The position numbers and the translations under genes are program-made. Positions 17,358 to 30,800 of a stretch of DNA of 64,000 nucleotides are shown one piece after another. Position 1 is the stretch's first letter, and every line of letters starts with the position of its first letter. The DNA comes from Bacteroidales bacterium (GTDB lineage: Bacteria > Bacteroidota > Bacteroidia > Bacteroidales > UBA932). The stretch lies in the NCBI GenBank assembly GCA_015060245.1, contig SUYU01000012.1:21378-85377 (forward strand), in the 5' to 3' direction. Under the pieces are notes generated by a model. That model saw only the letters and a list, made by a program, of their open reading frames with translations, was not told the origin of the DNA and did not search any database.

Positions 17358-18650
17358 ATGACTATGGAAAGTAAAAAAAGTTATGCATTGCCAATTGCAA
17401 TGATGTTCGCTCTCTTTTTTATGATTGCGTTTGTTACAGGATTGCAGAATCCTATGGGTGTCATTATCAAATCTCAGTTTGGAGCCAGCAACCTGGTTTC
17501 ACAATTGGGTAACTTTGCCAATTTCATCGCTTATGCCTTCATGGGTATCCCTGCAGGTATGCTTTTGAGCAAGATCGGTTACAAAAAGACTGCGCTTGTT
17601 GCTATTACAGTTGGCTTTGCGGGTGTTGGAGTAACCTATTTGTCGGGACTGATGGGTAATTCAGGTGCCGGAAACAATGCTATCTTCTCTGTTTATCTTT
17701 TGGGAGCGCTTGTTTCAGGCTTCTCAATGTGTATGTTGAACACAGTTGTAAACCCTATGTTGAACACACTTGGCGGTGGCGGCAACAAGGGTAACCAACT
17801 TATCCAGTTGGGCGGTTCATGCAACTCGATTGGTGCAACAATAGTTCCTGTGCTTGTAGGTTACCTTATGGGCGATGTTTCGCAGGCAACCATTTCAGAT
17901 GCAGCCCCTGCAATGTGGATAGCAATGGGAATCTTTGCATTGGCATTCATTGTACTCTCATCAATGTCAATTCCAGAGCCTTATATCGAGAAAGAGCAGA
18001 AGGTTGAGAAGGGCAAATACAGCGCATGGAGTTTCCGCCACTTTGTTTTGGGTGTTGTGGCAATCTTCATTTATGTAGGTGTTGAGGTTGGTATTCCAAA
18101 TATTGCCAACTTGTTTATGACCAACGAGTTGGGTATTGCCCCTTCAGAGGCTGGTACAATTGTGGGAACATATTGGTTCCTTATGCTTATTGGCCGTTTG
18201 ATTGGTGGTGCTGTTGGTGCAAAAGTTTCGAGCCGTGCAATGCTTTCAACAGTATCTGTAATTGGACTTGTATTTGTACTTATTGGAATGTTCGCACCGC
18301 TTTCAACTAAAATCATGATGCCTGTTTTCCAGAGCGACATCTCTTTCGGTATGGTTGAGGTTCCTATTTCAATCACATTCTTCATTCTTTGTGGATTGTG
18401 TACATCTGTAATGTGGGGCGGTATCTTCAACCTTGCAGTTGAGGGTCTTGGTAAATATACAGCAGCGGCATCAGGTATCTTCATGATGATGGTTTGCGGT
18501 GGCGGTATCCTTCCTGTATTCCAGGGCTGGATTGCCGACATGACAAGTTTCATGACAAGTTATTGGGTAATCTTCGGCGGTATGCTATATTTCTTGTTCT
18601 ACGCTTTGGTGGGTTCAAGAAATGTGAACAAGGATATTCCTGTTGAGTAA
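17358..18650 (+). CDS. MFS sugar transporter, FucP/GluP type
   Basis: 430 residues with about twelve membrane segments. Signature regions of the FHS family (fucose-glucose/galactose:H+ symporters) are visible: FVTGLQNPMGVIIKSQFG in helix 1, GIPAGMLLSKIGYKK between helices 2 and 3, and NPMLNTLGGGGNKGNQLIQLGGSCNSIG in the middle. It probably imports glucose or a related hexose at the inner membrane. The ROK kinase 120 bases downstream would phosphorylate the sugar. Either of the ATGs at 17358 and 17364 could start it; the second is followed directly by the cytosolic tail. Confidence 0.85.
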   Translation: MTMESKKSYALPIAMMFALFFMIAFVTGLQNPMGVIIKSQFGASNLVSQLGNFANFIAYAFMGIPAGMLLSKIGYKKTALVAITVGFAGVGVTYLSGLMGNSGAGNNAIFSVYLLGALVSGFSMCMLNTVVNPMLNTLGGGGNKGNQLIQLGGSCNSIGATIVPVLVGYLMGDVSQATISDAAPAMWIAMGIFALAFIVLSSMSIPEPYIEKEQKVEKGKYSAWSFRHFVLGVVAIFIYVGVEVGIPNIANLFMTNELGIAPSEAGTIVGTYWFLMLIGRLIGGAVGAKVSSRAMLSTVSVIGLVFVLIGMFAPLSTKIMMPVFQSDISFGMVEVPISITFFILCGLCTSVMWGGIFNLAVEGLGKYTAAASGIFMMMVCGGGILPVFQGWIADMTSFMTSYWVIFGGMLYFLFYALVGSRNVNKDIPVE

Positions 18651-18770
18651 TCCTCAAGAATCTTTAAAGTTGATCGGCAGTTGCGCCTGGAGTGGCCTTA
18701 TGGATCTTCACACAGAAACAACTGCTGATTGTTTATATTGTCAACAATAAATTTTTAAATATACATTAAT

Positions 18771-19724
18771 ATGACTAAAGAGTATGTAGTTGGTGTGGAT
18801 ATAGGAGGCCAGACCACAAAAATAGGTGTTGTAGATAAAAGGGGCAACATTGTTGCGCAGACTGTAATCAACTCAAAATATGGCCGTAATGAGGAGAACA
18901 TCTTCATGGACTCTGTGTGCGAAACCATCAAGGAACTTGCTAAAGAAGTTGGTCTTGAAAACGTGAATGGTATTGGTATAGGTGCTCCTAACGGAAACTT
19001 CTATACAGGAGAGGTTGTTGATGCCGCAAACCTTGAGTGGGCAAAGGGCAAGGCAATTCCATTGGCAAAGACAGTTTCAGAAAAATTGGGAGGCATTCCG
19101 GTTACCCTTACAAATGATGCAAATGCTGCGGCGGTAGGAGAGATGTATTATGGTGCTGCCAAAGGAATGAAAAACTTCATCATGATCACTTTGGGCACAG
19201 GTGTAGGCAGCGGAATCATCATTAATGGAGAACTTGTTTATGGCCACGACGGCTTTGCAGGAGAACTTGGCCACGTTTGCGCTGTACGCGAGAACGGACG
19301 CTCTTGCGGATGTGGCAAGAGTGGTTGTCTTGAGGCTTATACCTCTGCAATAGGTGTTGCACGTACTGCAAAGGAGAGACTTGCCAACAGTGATGAGCCA
19401 AGCCTTTTGAGAGGCAAGGAGGATATAACTTCAAAGGATGTGTATGATGCTGCTGTTCAAGGCGATAAACTGGCTCTCGATATCTTTGACTACACCGGAA
19501 GGATGTTGGGCCGTTCATTCGCAGATTTTGTAGCGTTCAGCGCACCACAGGCAATTGTCCTTTTCGGAGGCCTTGCACGCGCCGGCGAGTTCATCTTCAA
19601 ACCTATCAGAGAGGAGATGGAGGCCAACCTCATCTCAATATGGAAAGGCAAGGTAGAACTTTTGCCTTCTGCATTGAAGGAGAGCGATGCTGCAATTCTT
19701 GGCGCATCTGCCCTTGCGTGGTAG
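18771..19724 (+). CDS. ROK family glucokinase
   Basis: 317 residues. The ATP-binding phosphate loop DIGGQTTKIGVVD lies at residues about 9-21, catalytic ND in TLTNDANAAA near 115, GTGVGSGIIINGELVYG, and the ROK zinc site HVCAVRENGRSCGCGKSGCLE near 175-195. ROK glucokinases phosphorylate free glucose (some take mannose or N-acetylglucosamine) with ATP in the cytosol. The gene follows a hexose transporter, which supports an uptake-and-phosphorylate pair. An intrinsic terminator follows. Confidence 0.87.
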   Translation: MTKEYVVGVDIGGQTTKIGVVDKRGNIVAQTVINSKYGRNEENIFMDSVCETIKELAKEVGLENVNGIGIGAPNGNFYTGEVVDAANLEWAKGKAIPLAKTVSEKLGGIPVTLTNDANAAAVGEMYYGAAKGMKNFIMITLGTGVGSGIIINGELVYGHDGFAGELGHVCAVRENGRSCGCGKSGCLEAYTSAIGVARTAKERLANSDEPSLLRGKEDITSKDVYDAAVQGDKLALDIFDYTGRMLGRSFADFVAFSAPQAIVLFGGLARAGEFIFKPIREEMEANLISIWKGKVELLPSALKESDAAILGASALAW

Positions 19725-19752
19725 TGCCAGAAACATTCACTTCATAAAATAT

Positions 19753-19790
19753 AAAGGGTAACCCGACAAATCTGTAGGTTGCCCTTTTTT
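19753..19790 (+). terminator. Terminator after the glucokinase gene
   Basis: AAAGGGTAACC pairs with GGTTGCCCTTT (one G-U), followed by a run of T. Confidence 0.85.
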
Positions 19791-19814
19791 ATGCACTTAT
19801 ACAATACTACAAAC

Positions 19815-19851
19815 TAAAGGGTGCCCTTTGCAATATGCCGGACACCCTTAT
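19815..19851 (-). terminator. Hairpin terminator for the minus-strand dehydrogenase gene
   Basis: AAGGGTG (19817-19823) pairs with CACCCTT (19843-19849). It lies just beyond the stop of the convergent hydroxyacid dehydrogenase gene. Confidence 0.55.
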
Positions 19852-19873
19852 TTGGTATTCTGTCGGGAACCAA

Positions 19874-20806
19874 CTATGAGTTGTTCCTGATGTTTTCTGC
19901 GATTTTTTCTACAAGGCATGTGCGGGCCTCCTGGCTTGCCCAACCGATGTGAGGGGTGAGGATTACCTTGCTCATATCCTTGATGTTGAAGTATGGAGAA
20001 TCCTTTGGTAGAGGCTCTTTTGTGAATACGTCAACTCCGGCACCTGCAATGAGATTCTCATTGAGGGCCTGTACAAGGTCAGCCTCATTGATGATTCCGC
20101 CACGGCCAAGATTAATGATGTAGGCACTCTTCTTCATCTGTTTCAAGTGCTCATATTTTATAAGGTCATTGGTGCGCTCGTTAAGTGGAGCATGGATTGA
20201 GACTATATCGCACTCCTGCATAAGTTCATCAAGTGAAACTGCCTTGAACTCATCTGAATGGGCAACGCCGCTTGTAGGGTAGTAGACAACATCCATTTCA
20301 AATGCCTGTGCAATTTTTGCCACGCGTGAACCAATGTTGCCAAGGCCTACAACGCCATACTTTTTGCCTTTAAGTTGCCAGAAGATCTTTGATACATCTG
20401 TAAAGAGGCGTCCGTTTGAGTATTTGCCAGATTTTACAGCATCATCAAAGTAGGCAACCTGGTTTACAAGGGCCATTACAAGTGAGAATGTAATCTGTAC
20501 AACACTGTCGGTTGAGTAGCCTATTGCATTCTTTACAATTACTCCCTTGCTGTTTGCGTAGGGAATATCTATGTTGTTTGTTCCGGTTGCGGCAACGCAA
20601 ATGAGTTTGAGGTTAGGAGCAGCGTCAATCTGCTCTTTGCCCATAATCACTTTATTAACAATAAGCACGTCGCAATCCTGTATCCTTTCAAAAACCTCTT
20701 CTGGCTTTGTGTAGGGATAACTTGTATATTCACCGAGTGATGAGATTGGAGACATGTCAATGTCTGCACCAATTGTGTCTGCATCAAGAAATACTATTTT
20801 TCTCAT
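19874..20806 (-). CDS. D-2-hydroxyacid dehydrogenase (glycerate dehydrogenase-like)
   Basis: 310 residues. The NAD-binding motif GVVGLGNIGSRVAK lies near residue 150, the catalytic arginine in INLGRGGII near 230, the glutamate region downstream, and the catalytic histidine in TPHIGWAS near 285. Members reduce 2-keto acids such as hydroxypyruvate with NAD(P)H. The best guess is hydroxypyruvate reductase/glycerate dehydrogenase, but substrate cannot be fixed from sequence. It lies last in a minus-strand series behind lipid-related genes, with a 63-base gap from the SDR gene. Confidence 0.83.
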   Translation of the reverse strand: MRKIVFLDADTIGADIDMSPISSLGEYTSYPYTKPEEVFERIQDCDVLIVNKVIMGKEQIDAAPNLKLICVAATGTNNIDIPYANSKGVIVKNAIGYSTDSVVQITFSLVMALVNQVAYFDDAVKSGKYSNGRLFTDVSKIFWQLKGKKYGVVGLGNIGSRVAKIAQAFEMDVVYYPTSGVAHSDEFKAVSLDELMQECDIVSIHAPLNERTNDLIKYEHLKQMKKSAYIINLGRGGIINEADLVQALNENLIAGAGVDVFTKEPLPKDSPYFNIKDMSKVILTPHIGWASQEARTCLVEKIAENIRNNS

Positions 20807-20869
20807 AAGTCTTCTTCTTTTGAAATCTGGTTTAGTCTATTGGATTTGTCCCGATATGCAGGTTTGCTC

Positions 20870-21697
20870 CTATTTCAGTGGCGAATTGGGCTCCTTTTTC
20901 ATGTAGTTGTATTCAAGCCTGTCAACAAGGCGCGGGAAGAACTTGTTGAGCCATACTGTAAGGTTGCCGATAGGGGTAAGCACAATCTGGGATTTTCTTT
21001 TGATAATGCCTTTTGCCATTCTTGCTGCAACCTCCTCTGCGCTCATCATCTTCTCCTCGTCCCTTGGAGTTTCGCCCTGCTGGCTGCCGTCGGCAGTGAG
21101 GGCCACGTTCCTGATGTTTGAGGTTGTGAATCCGGGAGCAAATACCATAACATGCAATCCGTCATGGAGATGCTCAATTCTCAATGTGTCAAGGAAGCCG
21201 TATATGGCAAATTTTGAAGATGAATATCCTGTACGTGCAGGAAGACCTTTGAAGCCGGCAATTGATATTACACCAACAACGGAGCCTTTTGCCTCAAGCA
21301 GATATGGCAATGCATATTTGGTACAATATACCGTTCCCCAGAAGTTTACATCCATGAGGTTTCTGATTACACTCAAGTCAAGATCCTTGAACATTGCACG
21401 CATTGAGATTCCTGCATTGTTCACAAGAATGTCAATCCTGCCAAAATGTTCCACACTCTTTGCTACAAGGTTTTTGCAATCCTCCTCTTTGCTGACGTCT
21501 GCAGTAACGGCAATGAATCTGCTCTTGCCGTTTGCATCGTTGCCATATTGGGAGTTGAGTTCCTGAACTGTAGATTCAAGTTTTGAGGTGTTTCTGGCTG
21601 CCAGTACAACGCTCGCACCCCTCGATGCAAACTCCTTTACGGTTGCCAGGCCAATACCTGAACTGGCACCTGTAACTATTGCTACTTTTCCTTTCAT
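20870..21697 (-). CDS. SDR family oxidoreductase, possible 3-ketosphinganine reductase
   Basis: 275 residues. The cofactor motif TGASSGIG (about 9-16), NNAG (about 91-94), catalytic serine in VISIAGFKG and the YSSSK pair near 159-163 define a classical short-chain dehydrogenase. R residues after the first strand (AARN) suggest NADPH. A C-terminal extension with LNKFFPRLVDRLEYNYMKK may touch the membrane. It lies 87 bases downstream of a serine palmitoyltransferase-like gene on the same strand, so reduction of 3-ketosphinganine is a reasonable hypothesis. Other lipid or sugar carbonyls are possible. Confidence 0.75.
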   Translation of the reverse strand: MKGKVAIVTGASSGIGLATVKEFASRGASVVLAARNTSKLESTVQELNSQYGNDANGKSRFIAVTADVSKEEDCKNLVAKSVEHFGRIDILVNNAGISMRAMFKDLDLSVIRNLMDVNFWGTVYCTKYALPYLLEAKGSVVGVISIAGFKGLPARTGYSSSKFAIYGFLDTLRIEHLHDGLHVMVFAPGFTTSNIRNVALTADGSQQGETPRDEEKMMSAEEVAARMAKGIIKRKSQIVLTPIGNLTVWLNKFFPRLVDRLEYNYMKKEPNSPLK

Positions 21698-21784
21698 AGT
21701 TCTGTTCCTGTGTTAGAGTAACTCTAAAAGATATAATAAAAAAGAGGGGAGACCTCTGCCACCCCTCTTCTTATATGTTGATTT

Positions 21785-23041
21785 CTAGTAAATGGCCATA
21801 TCTTGAATCTCTGTAGAACCTTTGTATTCTCCAGCCTCAAGTTTTTTCTTAACAGCCTCAAACGCTTTAAGAGTATACTCCACATGCTCCATCTCGTGCA
21901 TTGCAGTAGGGATAAGGCGGTACATGATAACGCCTTTAGGTACAACTGGGTATACTACGCAAGAGCAGAAGATGCCATAGTTCTCTCTAAGGTCAACAAG
22001 CATATTTGTAGCCTCAGGAACATCTCCTTTCATGAATACAGGAGTGATACAAGCCTCTGCAACTCCAATATCAAAGCCTCTCTCTCTCAAACCGTCTTGT
22101 AGAGCGCGGGTAATCTTGAAGAGTTTCTCACGTTTGTCGTGACCTTTTCTGATGATGTCCAATCTCTTCAAACAGCCCTCAACGATTGGCATAGGAAGTG
22201 ATTTTGCATAGATCTGTGAACGTAGGTTGTATCTCAAGTAGTTGATGATCTCTTTGTCACCTGCTACGAAACCGCCGATACAAGCCATTGATTTTGCATA
22301 TGCACCAAAGTAAAGGTCTACCTGATCCATAACACCGTAGTGCTCAGAAGTACCTCTACCGTTAGGGCCCATACAGCCAAAGCCGTGAGCATCATCAATA
22401 AGTATTCTGAAGTTATATTTCTCTTTAAGTTTGCAGATAAGGTCAAGACGGCCAAGGCCTCCTGTCATTCCATAAACACCTTCTGTAATCAAAAGGATTC
22501 CACCGCCTGTCTTCTCGGTAAGTTTGGTAGCCCTTTGAAGAGCCTTCTCACATCTCTCCATATCATTGTGCGGGTAAACTATTCTCTGACCCATGTGAAG
22601 ACGTACACCATCCATAATACAAGCGTGTGCCTCAGAGTCATATACAATAACGTCATGTCTTGTGACAAGAGCGTCAATTGTAGAGATCATGCCCTGGTAA
22701 CCGAAGTTGAACAGGTAGGCATCCTCTTTGCACTCGAACTCTGCCAACTCTTTCTCCAACTGCTCGTGAAGAGAAGTGTGGCCACTCATCATTCTGGCAC
22801 CCATAGGGTATGCAAGGCCCCATTTTGCTGCTGCTTCAGCGTCAACTTTTCTAACCTCAGGATCGTTTGCAAGACCAAGGTAGTTGTTGAATGTCCATGC
22901 AAGGACCTTCTTGCCGTTAAAAGTCATGTAAGGGCCAATCTCTCCCTCAAGTTTAGGGAACATGAAATAGCCATGTGCCCTTTTTCTGTACTGTCCTAAC
23001 GGACCGCCTTCGTCTTTTTTAATTCTTTCAAAAATATCCAT
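21785..23041 (-). CDS. Serine palmitoyltransferase-like alpha-oxoamine synthase
   Basis: 418 residues, fold-type I PLP enzyme. Motifs include NNYLGL, MGARMMSGHTSLHEQLE, DAHGFGCMGPNGRG and a lysine region GAYAKSMACIGGFVAG that holds the Schiff-base lysine. The family joins an amino acid with an acyl-CoA (serine palmitoyltransferase, KBL, BioF, ALAS). The sequence is closest to what I know as the Bacteroidetes serine palmitoyltransferase, which makes 3-ketosphinganine, the first step to sphingolipids. Adjacent SDR supports this. KBL activity remains an alternative. Confidence 0.8.
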   Translation of the reverse strand: MDIFERIKKDEGGPLGQYRKRAHGYFMFPKLEGEIGPYMTFNGKKVLAWTFNNYLGLANDPEVRKVDAEAAAKWGLAYPMGARMMSGHTSLHEQLEKELAEFECKEDAYLFNFGYQGMISTIDALVTRHDVIVYDSEAHACIMDGVRLHMGQRIVYPHNDMERCEKALQRATKLTEKTGGGILLITEGVYGMTGGLGRLDLICKLKEKYNFRILIDDAHGFGCMGPNGRGTSEHYGVMDQVDLYFGAYAKSMACIGGFVAGDKEIINYLRYNLRSQIYAKSLPMPIVEGCLKRLDIIRKGHDKREKLFKITRALQDGLRERGFDIGVAEACITPVFMKGDVPEATNMLVDLRENYGIFCSCVVYPVVPKGVIMYRLIPTAMHEMEHVEYTLKAFEAVKKKLEAGEYKGSTEIQDMAIY

Positions 23042-23131
23042 GGTAATTGGTATTAGGTTATTATTATTTCAGTTAATATTCTCTTTTTTTTATCCCGACA
23101 GCAGGCTGCTGCCGCAATCATACCTGTTCAA

Positions 23132-26090
<2,959 letters not shown>

Positions 26091-26115
26091 TTAAACGTGC
26101 GAAGATACTAAAAAA

Positions 26116-27864
26116 TCACAATTTTACCAATACCCCTGCGGTAAAACTTACCCCTTTTTCAAGATATTCCGGTATGTGCTGGATTTGGGCATTCAACAGG
26201 TTGTCTCCACGTAAAAAGAGTGAAAAATTCCTGTTGAAAAGATACCTCGCATCAATGCCAAGATTGCAGTATCCCTTGGCCTTGTAGCCCGGCATGATTG
26301 GAGTGGAAGAGTTGATATCAGCCGCAATTCCAATGAAAATTCTCTCTCTCCAGTTGTATCTTCCGTAAATGAACCAGTTGAATGGAGAGTAGCCGTAAGG
26401 TTTTGAACCGTTGGCCAATGTGCTGTTTTTTGCGTTGGAATAGGCTGAATACCTGAAACTTGTTCCGGCATCAAATGCCTTGCTTTTCCAGTTTATTGAG
26501 GCTCCGGCCGTAAACTCGGTGTGGTTGGAGTATATGGCATCTATTGTGCAAAGGCTGCTGTCGGGACCCATCAAATGGCCCATGAACTGCATCATGCCTT
26601 TATGCACTGCATATTTTACAAAAACGTCGTAATGGAGTTTCCCGTATGCCTGCCCCTTGAATCCTCCGCGAATCAAGAAAGGAGTGGAGCCGGTCCTCAA
26701 TTCAGACAGCGGCGATATCCATCTGTTCTGCTCAAGTATTTGTGAGTAACTGTTCATATGGTTGCCTCCGTCAACAGCAGCGTAGAGCCACAGGTTATTC
26801 CTTACAATGTTGAGCATGAGGTCTGCCTTTGCAAAGAGGTATGTGTGGCTGCCCTTTATGGAGTCGTTGCTCCTGTATCTTCCCGACAACTTTACTCCAG
26901 CCCTGAACGACAGCCTGCCTTTTGTCAACTCATATTGTGGAATAATTTCATATATGCCGTAATTATACTCCTTCAGCCCTGAATAGAGCACATTCTCTGA
27001 GTTCAACTCTATGGAGAACCTGTTGTATCTGCCGTTGAGAGGAGAGAGTGCTCCCGTTGCCTTTATGTAGTTTTCTGCCAGTTTGCCCCCTTCAAGCGCC
27101 ATTGCGTAGGTTGCCTCTTCCGACATCTTGTCTGAAGTATTCCTGTACTCGATGTCAAATCTGTAGTCAAGTCTTGCGCGGCTCCTTGGGCCATGGGTGG
27201 AGAATATGTTGAAGAGTAGCCCCAACTGGTCATATTTGTGTGACATGTTCTCCTGGGCGCAGCCATAGTATGTGTAGAAATTGTTGCTGTAGTGTGCCCC
27301 CAGATTGAGTTCTCCACCATTCCATCTGTATCCGTAGCCGGCCTTGGCTCCAAATATGGAGTTTGAGGCATCCCTCTTTTCTCCGCTCACCCTTTCAATC
27401 ACCCCGTTTTCGCCTTTGCAAGCAATGTTGTTGTCTCCGTAATAACCATCGTAAGATGCTTTCAATGAGAGGGAATTGCCACCTTTAAGCCTTGGTTCAA
27501 AGGCTATTGCGGCAAAAGGATTGAGCGGGAATCCCAAGCCGGCCTTTGCAAGCAGGACAGGGTACTTCTCCTGTACTGCGCTCTGTATGCGGGCAGATGG
27601 AAGTGGCGTAAATTCGTAAAGGTCCTTGTATGGCTTGTCAAAGATGGTGTAGTTGAAATCAAGGTTGAAGGATGTGAGGCTGTCGGGAATGGAACTGTTG
27701 AGGGCTCCCTTTACAATGTTGGTCATTTTTCCGTCAAACTCCTTCTCCACCTCAACTGTGGGGTCAATCTTTTGCTGGGCAAAGGAGGCCCCTGCAGTTG
27801 CCAATATTAGCACTGTTGCTGTTAAAAATCTGTGAAACAGAGCGGTGTGGTTATATCTGTTCAT
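26116..27864 (-). CDS. Outer-membrane beta-barrel protein paired with a TPR protein
   Basis: 582 residues with a signal peptide ending near ASFAQQ. The remainder has many alternating aromatic/polar strands (GGNSLSLKASYDGYYGDNN, SRARLDYRFDIEYRN, YNWRERIFIGIAADIN) and a C-terminal VSFTAGVLVKL, as expected for a TonB-receptor-like barrel. There is no plug domain. Its ATG overlaps the stop of the upstream TPR gene by one base (TAATG), so the two are coupled and probably work together. Function unknown; assembly or transport of an envelope component is inferred. Confidence 0.68.
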   Translation of the reverse strand: MNRYNHTALFHRFLTATVLILATAGASFAQQKIDPTVEVEKEFDGKMTNIVKGALNSSIPDSLTSFNLDFNYTIFDKPYKDLYEFTPLPSARIQSAVQEKYPVLLAKAGLGFPLNPFAAIAFEPRLKGGNSLSLKASYDGYYGDNNIACKGENGVIERVSGEKRDASNSIFGAKAGYGYRWNGGELNLGAHYSNNFYTYYGCAQENMSHKYDQLGLLFNIFSTHGPRSRARLDYRFDIEYRNTSDKMSEEATYAMALEGGKLAENYIKATGALSPLNGRYNRFSIELNSENVLYSGLKEYNYGIYEIIPQYELTKGRLSFRAGVKLSGRYRSNDSIKGSHTYLFAKADLMLNIVRNNLWLYAAVDGGNHMNSYSQILEQNRWISPLSELRTGSTPFLIRGGFKGQAYGKLHYDVFVKYAVHKGMMQFMGHLMGPDSSLCTIDAIYSNHTEFTAGASINWKSKAFDAGTSFRYSAYSNAKNSTLANGSKPYGYSPFNWFIYGRYNWRERIFIGIAADINSSTPIMPGYKAKGYCNLGIDARYLFNRNFSLFLRGDNLLNAQIQHIPEYLEKGVSFTAGVLVKL

Positions 27865-30800
27865 TATTGTGCATTCAATTTTGATAGTTTGTCCAATCTC
27901 GTTTTAAGAAGTCCGGCAATGTCATCATTCACGCCTGACGGTTCATAATTCTCCTTTATGCTGTTGAATGTGGCCAATGCCTGTTCAATATTGTTCTGTT
28001 CGACGTAAGAGTCTCCAAGCACAATAAAACTCCTTGCCAGCCAATATGATTCGCCTGATCCCGATTCGGAGAAGGCAAATGTGCGGTTTTCCACTGATGT
28101 AAAGTCTCCTGTATCGTATGCATCTTCAATGAGCAGATAGGTTGCTTCTGCACCAATGGCATCACCCTTCTCCTTTGAGAGCGCTTCAAGCAGCGGTATT
28201 GCCTCTTCACGCTTGTCTGTGGCGAGCAAACTCTTTGCAAGATGATAGTTGCCAAGACGTTTCATACTATTGTCTGCCTTTGGATTGGCGAGCAGTTCCT
28301 TGGCCTCTATTATGGTCTGTTCATAATTTCTGCACATGAAGTAAGACTTCATCTTGCCAACCAGAGCCTCAAGTTTGTTGTTCTCAAGTTGGGCAATTTG
28401 GCTGAGTGTCTCATATGCGTTCACTGCCTCTTCGTACTTTTCAAGGGAGTAGCAGAGGCGGCCGTAGTTCAGGGTAGAGATTTCGGAGAAAGCCCCGTCC
28501 TGGGTCTCCATGACCTTGTAGTAATATTGTGCGGCCTTTTCTCTTTTGCCCTCTTTGTTGTAGCACTCGGCAATATAGAAATTTGCCTGGGCAATCTTTT
28601 CGGCCTGGGGATACTTTTCAATGAATGCATTGAGGGCGGCAAGTGCCTCGGTGCAGTTTCCGCTCAAGAATATCTGCTCTGCCGAATTGAAGAGCATATT
28701 CTCCCTTTCGTCTGCACTCTTTACCGACGAGAGTCCTATATTGTCGAGATAGGCCAGGAAGAGGTCCGGTCTGTTCTGGCTCTGGTATATGTTCTCTATG
28801 CCGGCAAGCGCACTTTGTCCCTCTTCAGTTACAGGCGCCAGTTCCACAACTCTCTTGTAGTATTCCAAAGCCTTGTTGTACTCCTTTCTGTTGGCATTTA
28901 TCATGCCCATCTCGTTCAGAGCCTTGTAGTAATATGGAGTATTGCCCGGGTTCTTCAGCAATTTTTCGAGAGCCTCCTCGGCCTTTTCATCTTCAACGTT
29001 CTGTATCCTTGTCCTTGCGAGTTCGTAGAGGGCCTGGCTATATAGAGGTGAGTTCTTGTGGATTGCCTTATCGCCGGTTATCTCCTCCAGAAGGGCGCAC
29101 TTCTTTGTGTAGTTCCCGACAAGACCGTATGAGATGGCTGCCTGAAGAGGGGCATACATGTCGGCATATCCACTCCCGGCAGCGAGCCTTTCGTAGAGTT
29201 CAGCCGCCTGACTGTAGTTGCGCTCCATGAACATGCAGTCTGCAATCCTGAGGCTTGCCTCGTATTCATACTCCCTATCTTGTGACTCTGAAGCGAGGTA
29301 TCTGTTGAAAATTTCAAGAGCCTGCGCAAATTCTCCCTTTTTGAAGAGGTTGTAGCCCATGTTGTATATTGACGTCGGGAACTCGTTGCTCTCCCTGAAG
29401 CGGCTGCTCTTCTGGAGTTGGTCAAGAATCTCCATGGATTTGTCAAAATTATCCCTTCTGTAGTGGCACTCTGCAAGCCAGTACTGGCAGAGGTTCTTGA
29501 GATCATGGTTGCCTGTGGGGATCACAGTTGCCTGCTCCAGATATGGGATTGCGTTGCCGAATGAGCCGCTTCTTACAAGTTGCATTGCGCGCAAAAAAGA
29601 GGCCTTCTGAAGAATCTGTCGGGAAGCGGATGTGTGGTTCCTCATATTCTTGAGGGCGGTTATGGCATCGGCATAATTGCCGTTCATTATGAATTCTGTT
29701 GCAATGTAACTGTGTATTTCATCCCATTTGGCATCTGTGTGCGGATAGAGCCTCAAGTATTGGCCTATCGGCCCCATGTTTCTGTTGAGGTCAAAAGAGA
29801 GTTTGGCATAGTTGAAAAGGGCATCCTCCTTGATCGTAGGGTCAAAATTGCTTTCAGAGGCAAGTTTGAAAGCCTTTTGTGCCGCCACTTTGTTTTTTAA
29901 CTGTATATAACTCTGCCCCAGATGATAAGCGGCATTCTGGCCAATTGAGTCCTTTGTGCCTGCAACCTTTGAAAAGGCGTCTGTTGCCGCAAGATGATTG
30001 TTGAGGGTGTAGGCAATCATGCCTGCATAAAAGTTGTCACTTCTGCTCAGGTTTGTTCCCGACAGAGTGTAGAGTTCAAAATAGTACCTTGCCTTTTCTG
30101 TCTGGTCAAGCGCATAGTAGGCTTCTGATATGATTCTTGCAATCCTTGGCCTTGAAGTCTGGTCTGTCTCCTGATACAGGGCGGGGCCCTGCGATACAAC
30201 ATAGTCATAATCCTTCAGCATGAACCTGCATTCAAGCAGATGTGACTTGCAAAGGAGATTGAACCTTGTGTCGTTCATTGCCTTCTCAAAATGGGGAATG
30301 GCCTTGCCGAACTCCTCTACAGCATAAAGAAGATAGCCGCAGTAGTAGTGTGAAGGAATGAGGTATGGAGTATTACCTTCTGATATTACCCCGTTGAAGA
30401 TATTTATTGCTGAGGCTGTATTGCCGCTCCTCATCTTGCAGTAGGCTCTTCTGAAGTTGTATCCCGAACGCTCTTCCTTTGCAAGTGACCTTTTGTCAAC
30501 GGCGTCAAAGAGCCTGCCTGCCTGAACATACTCCCCGTTGTCAAAATGGGAGAGGGCCCTGCTGTATCTTATGCTGTTGCACAAATGGGAGTGGGGGAAT
30601 CTCTTCTCGTACTCCTGTGCCGCATTATGGGCATTCGGACTCTTTACCATTATAAGGCATAGTGTGCGGTATCCCTCCATCTCCGCAACAACTCTGTGGG
30701 AGGCATCGTCATCTGTATCAAGCAATCTGACAATGTCGTCAAACTCATTGAGTGCGCTGTTGTAAAGTTTGTTGTTGTAGAGTTCCTTTGCCGCTGCAAT

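Noticed and set aside
23087..23120. CAGCAGGCTGCTG hairpin as terminator between the M23 and serine palmitoyltransferase genes
   Set aside because: On the coding (minus) strand it is followed by an A-run, not a T-run, so it does not fit an intrinsic terminator.
28242..29045. 267-codon plus-strand frame opposite the TPR gene
   Set aside because: Antisense shadow of a repetitive coding region with no start signal or recognisable domain.
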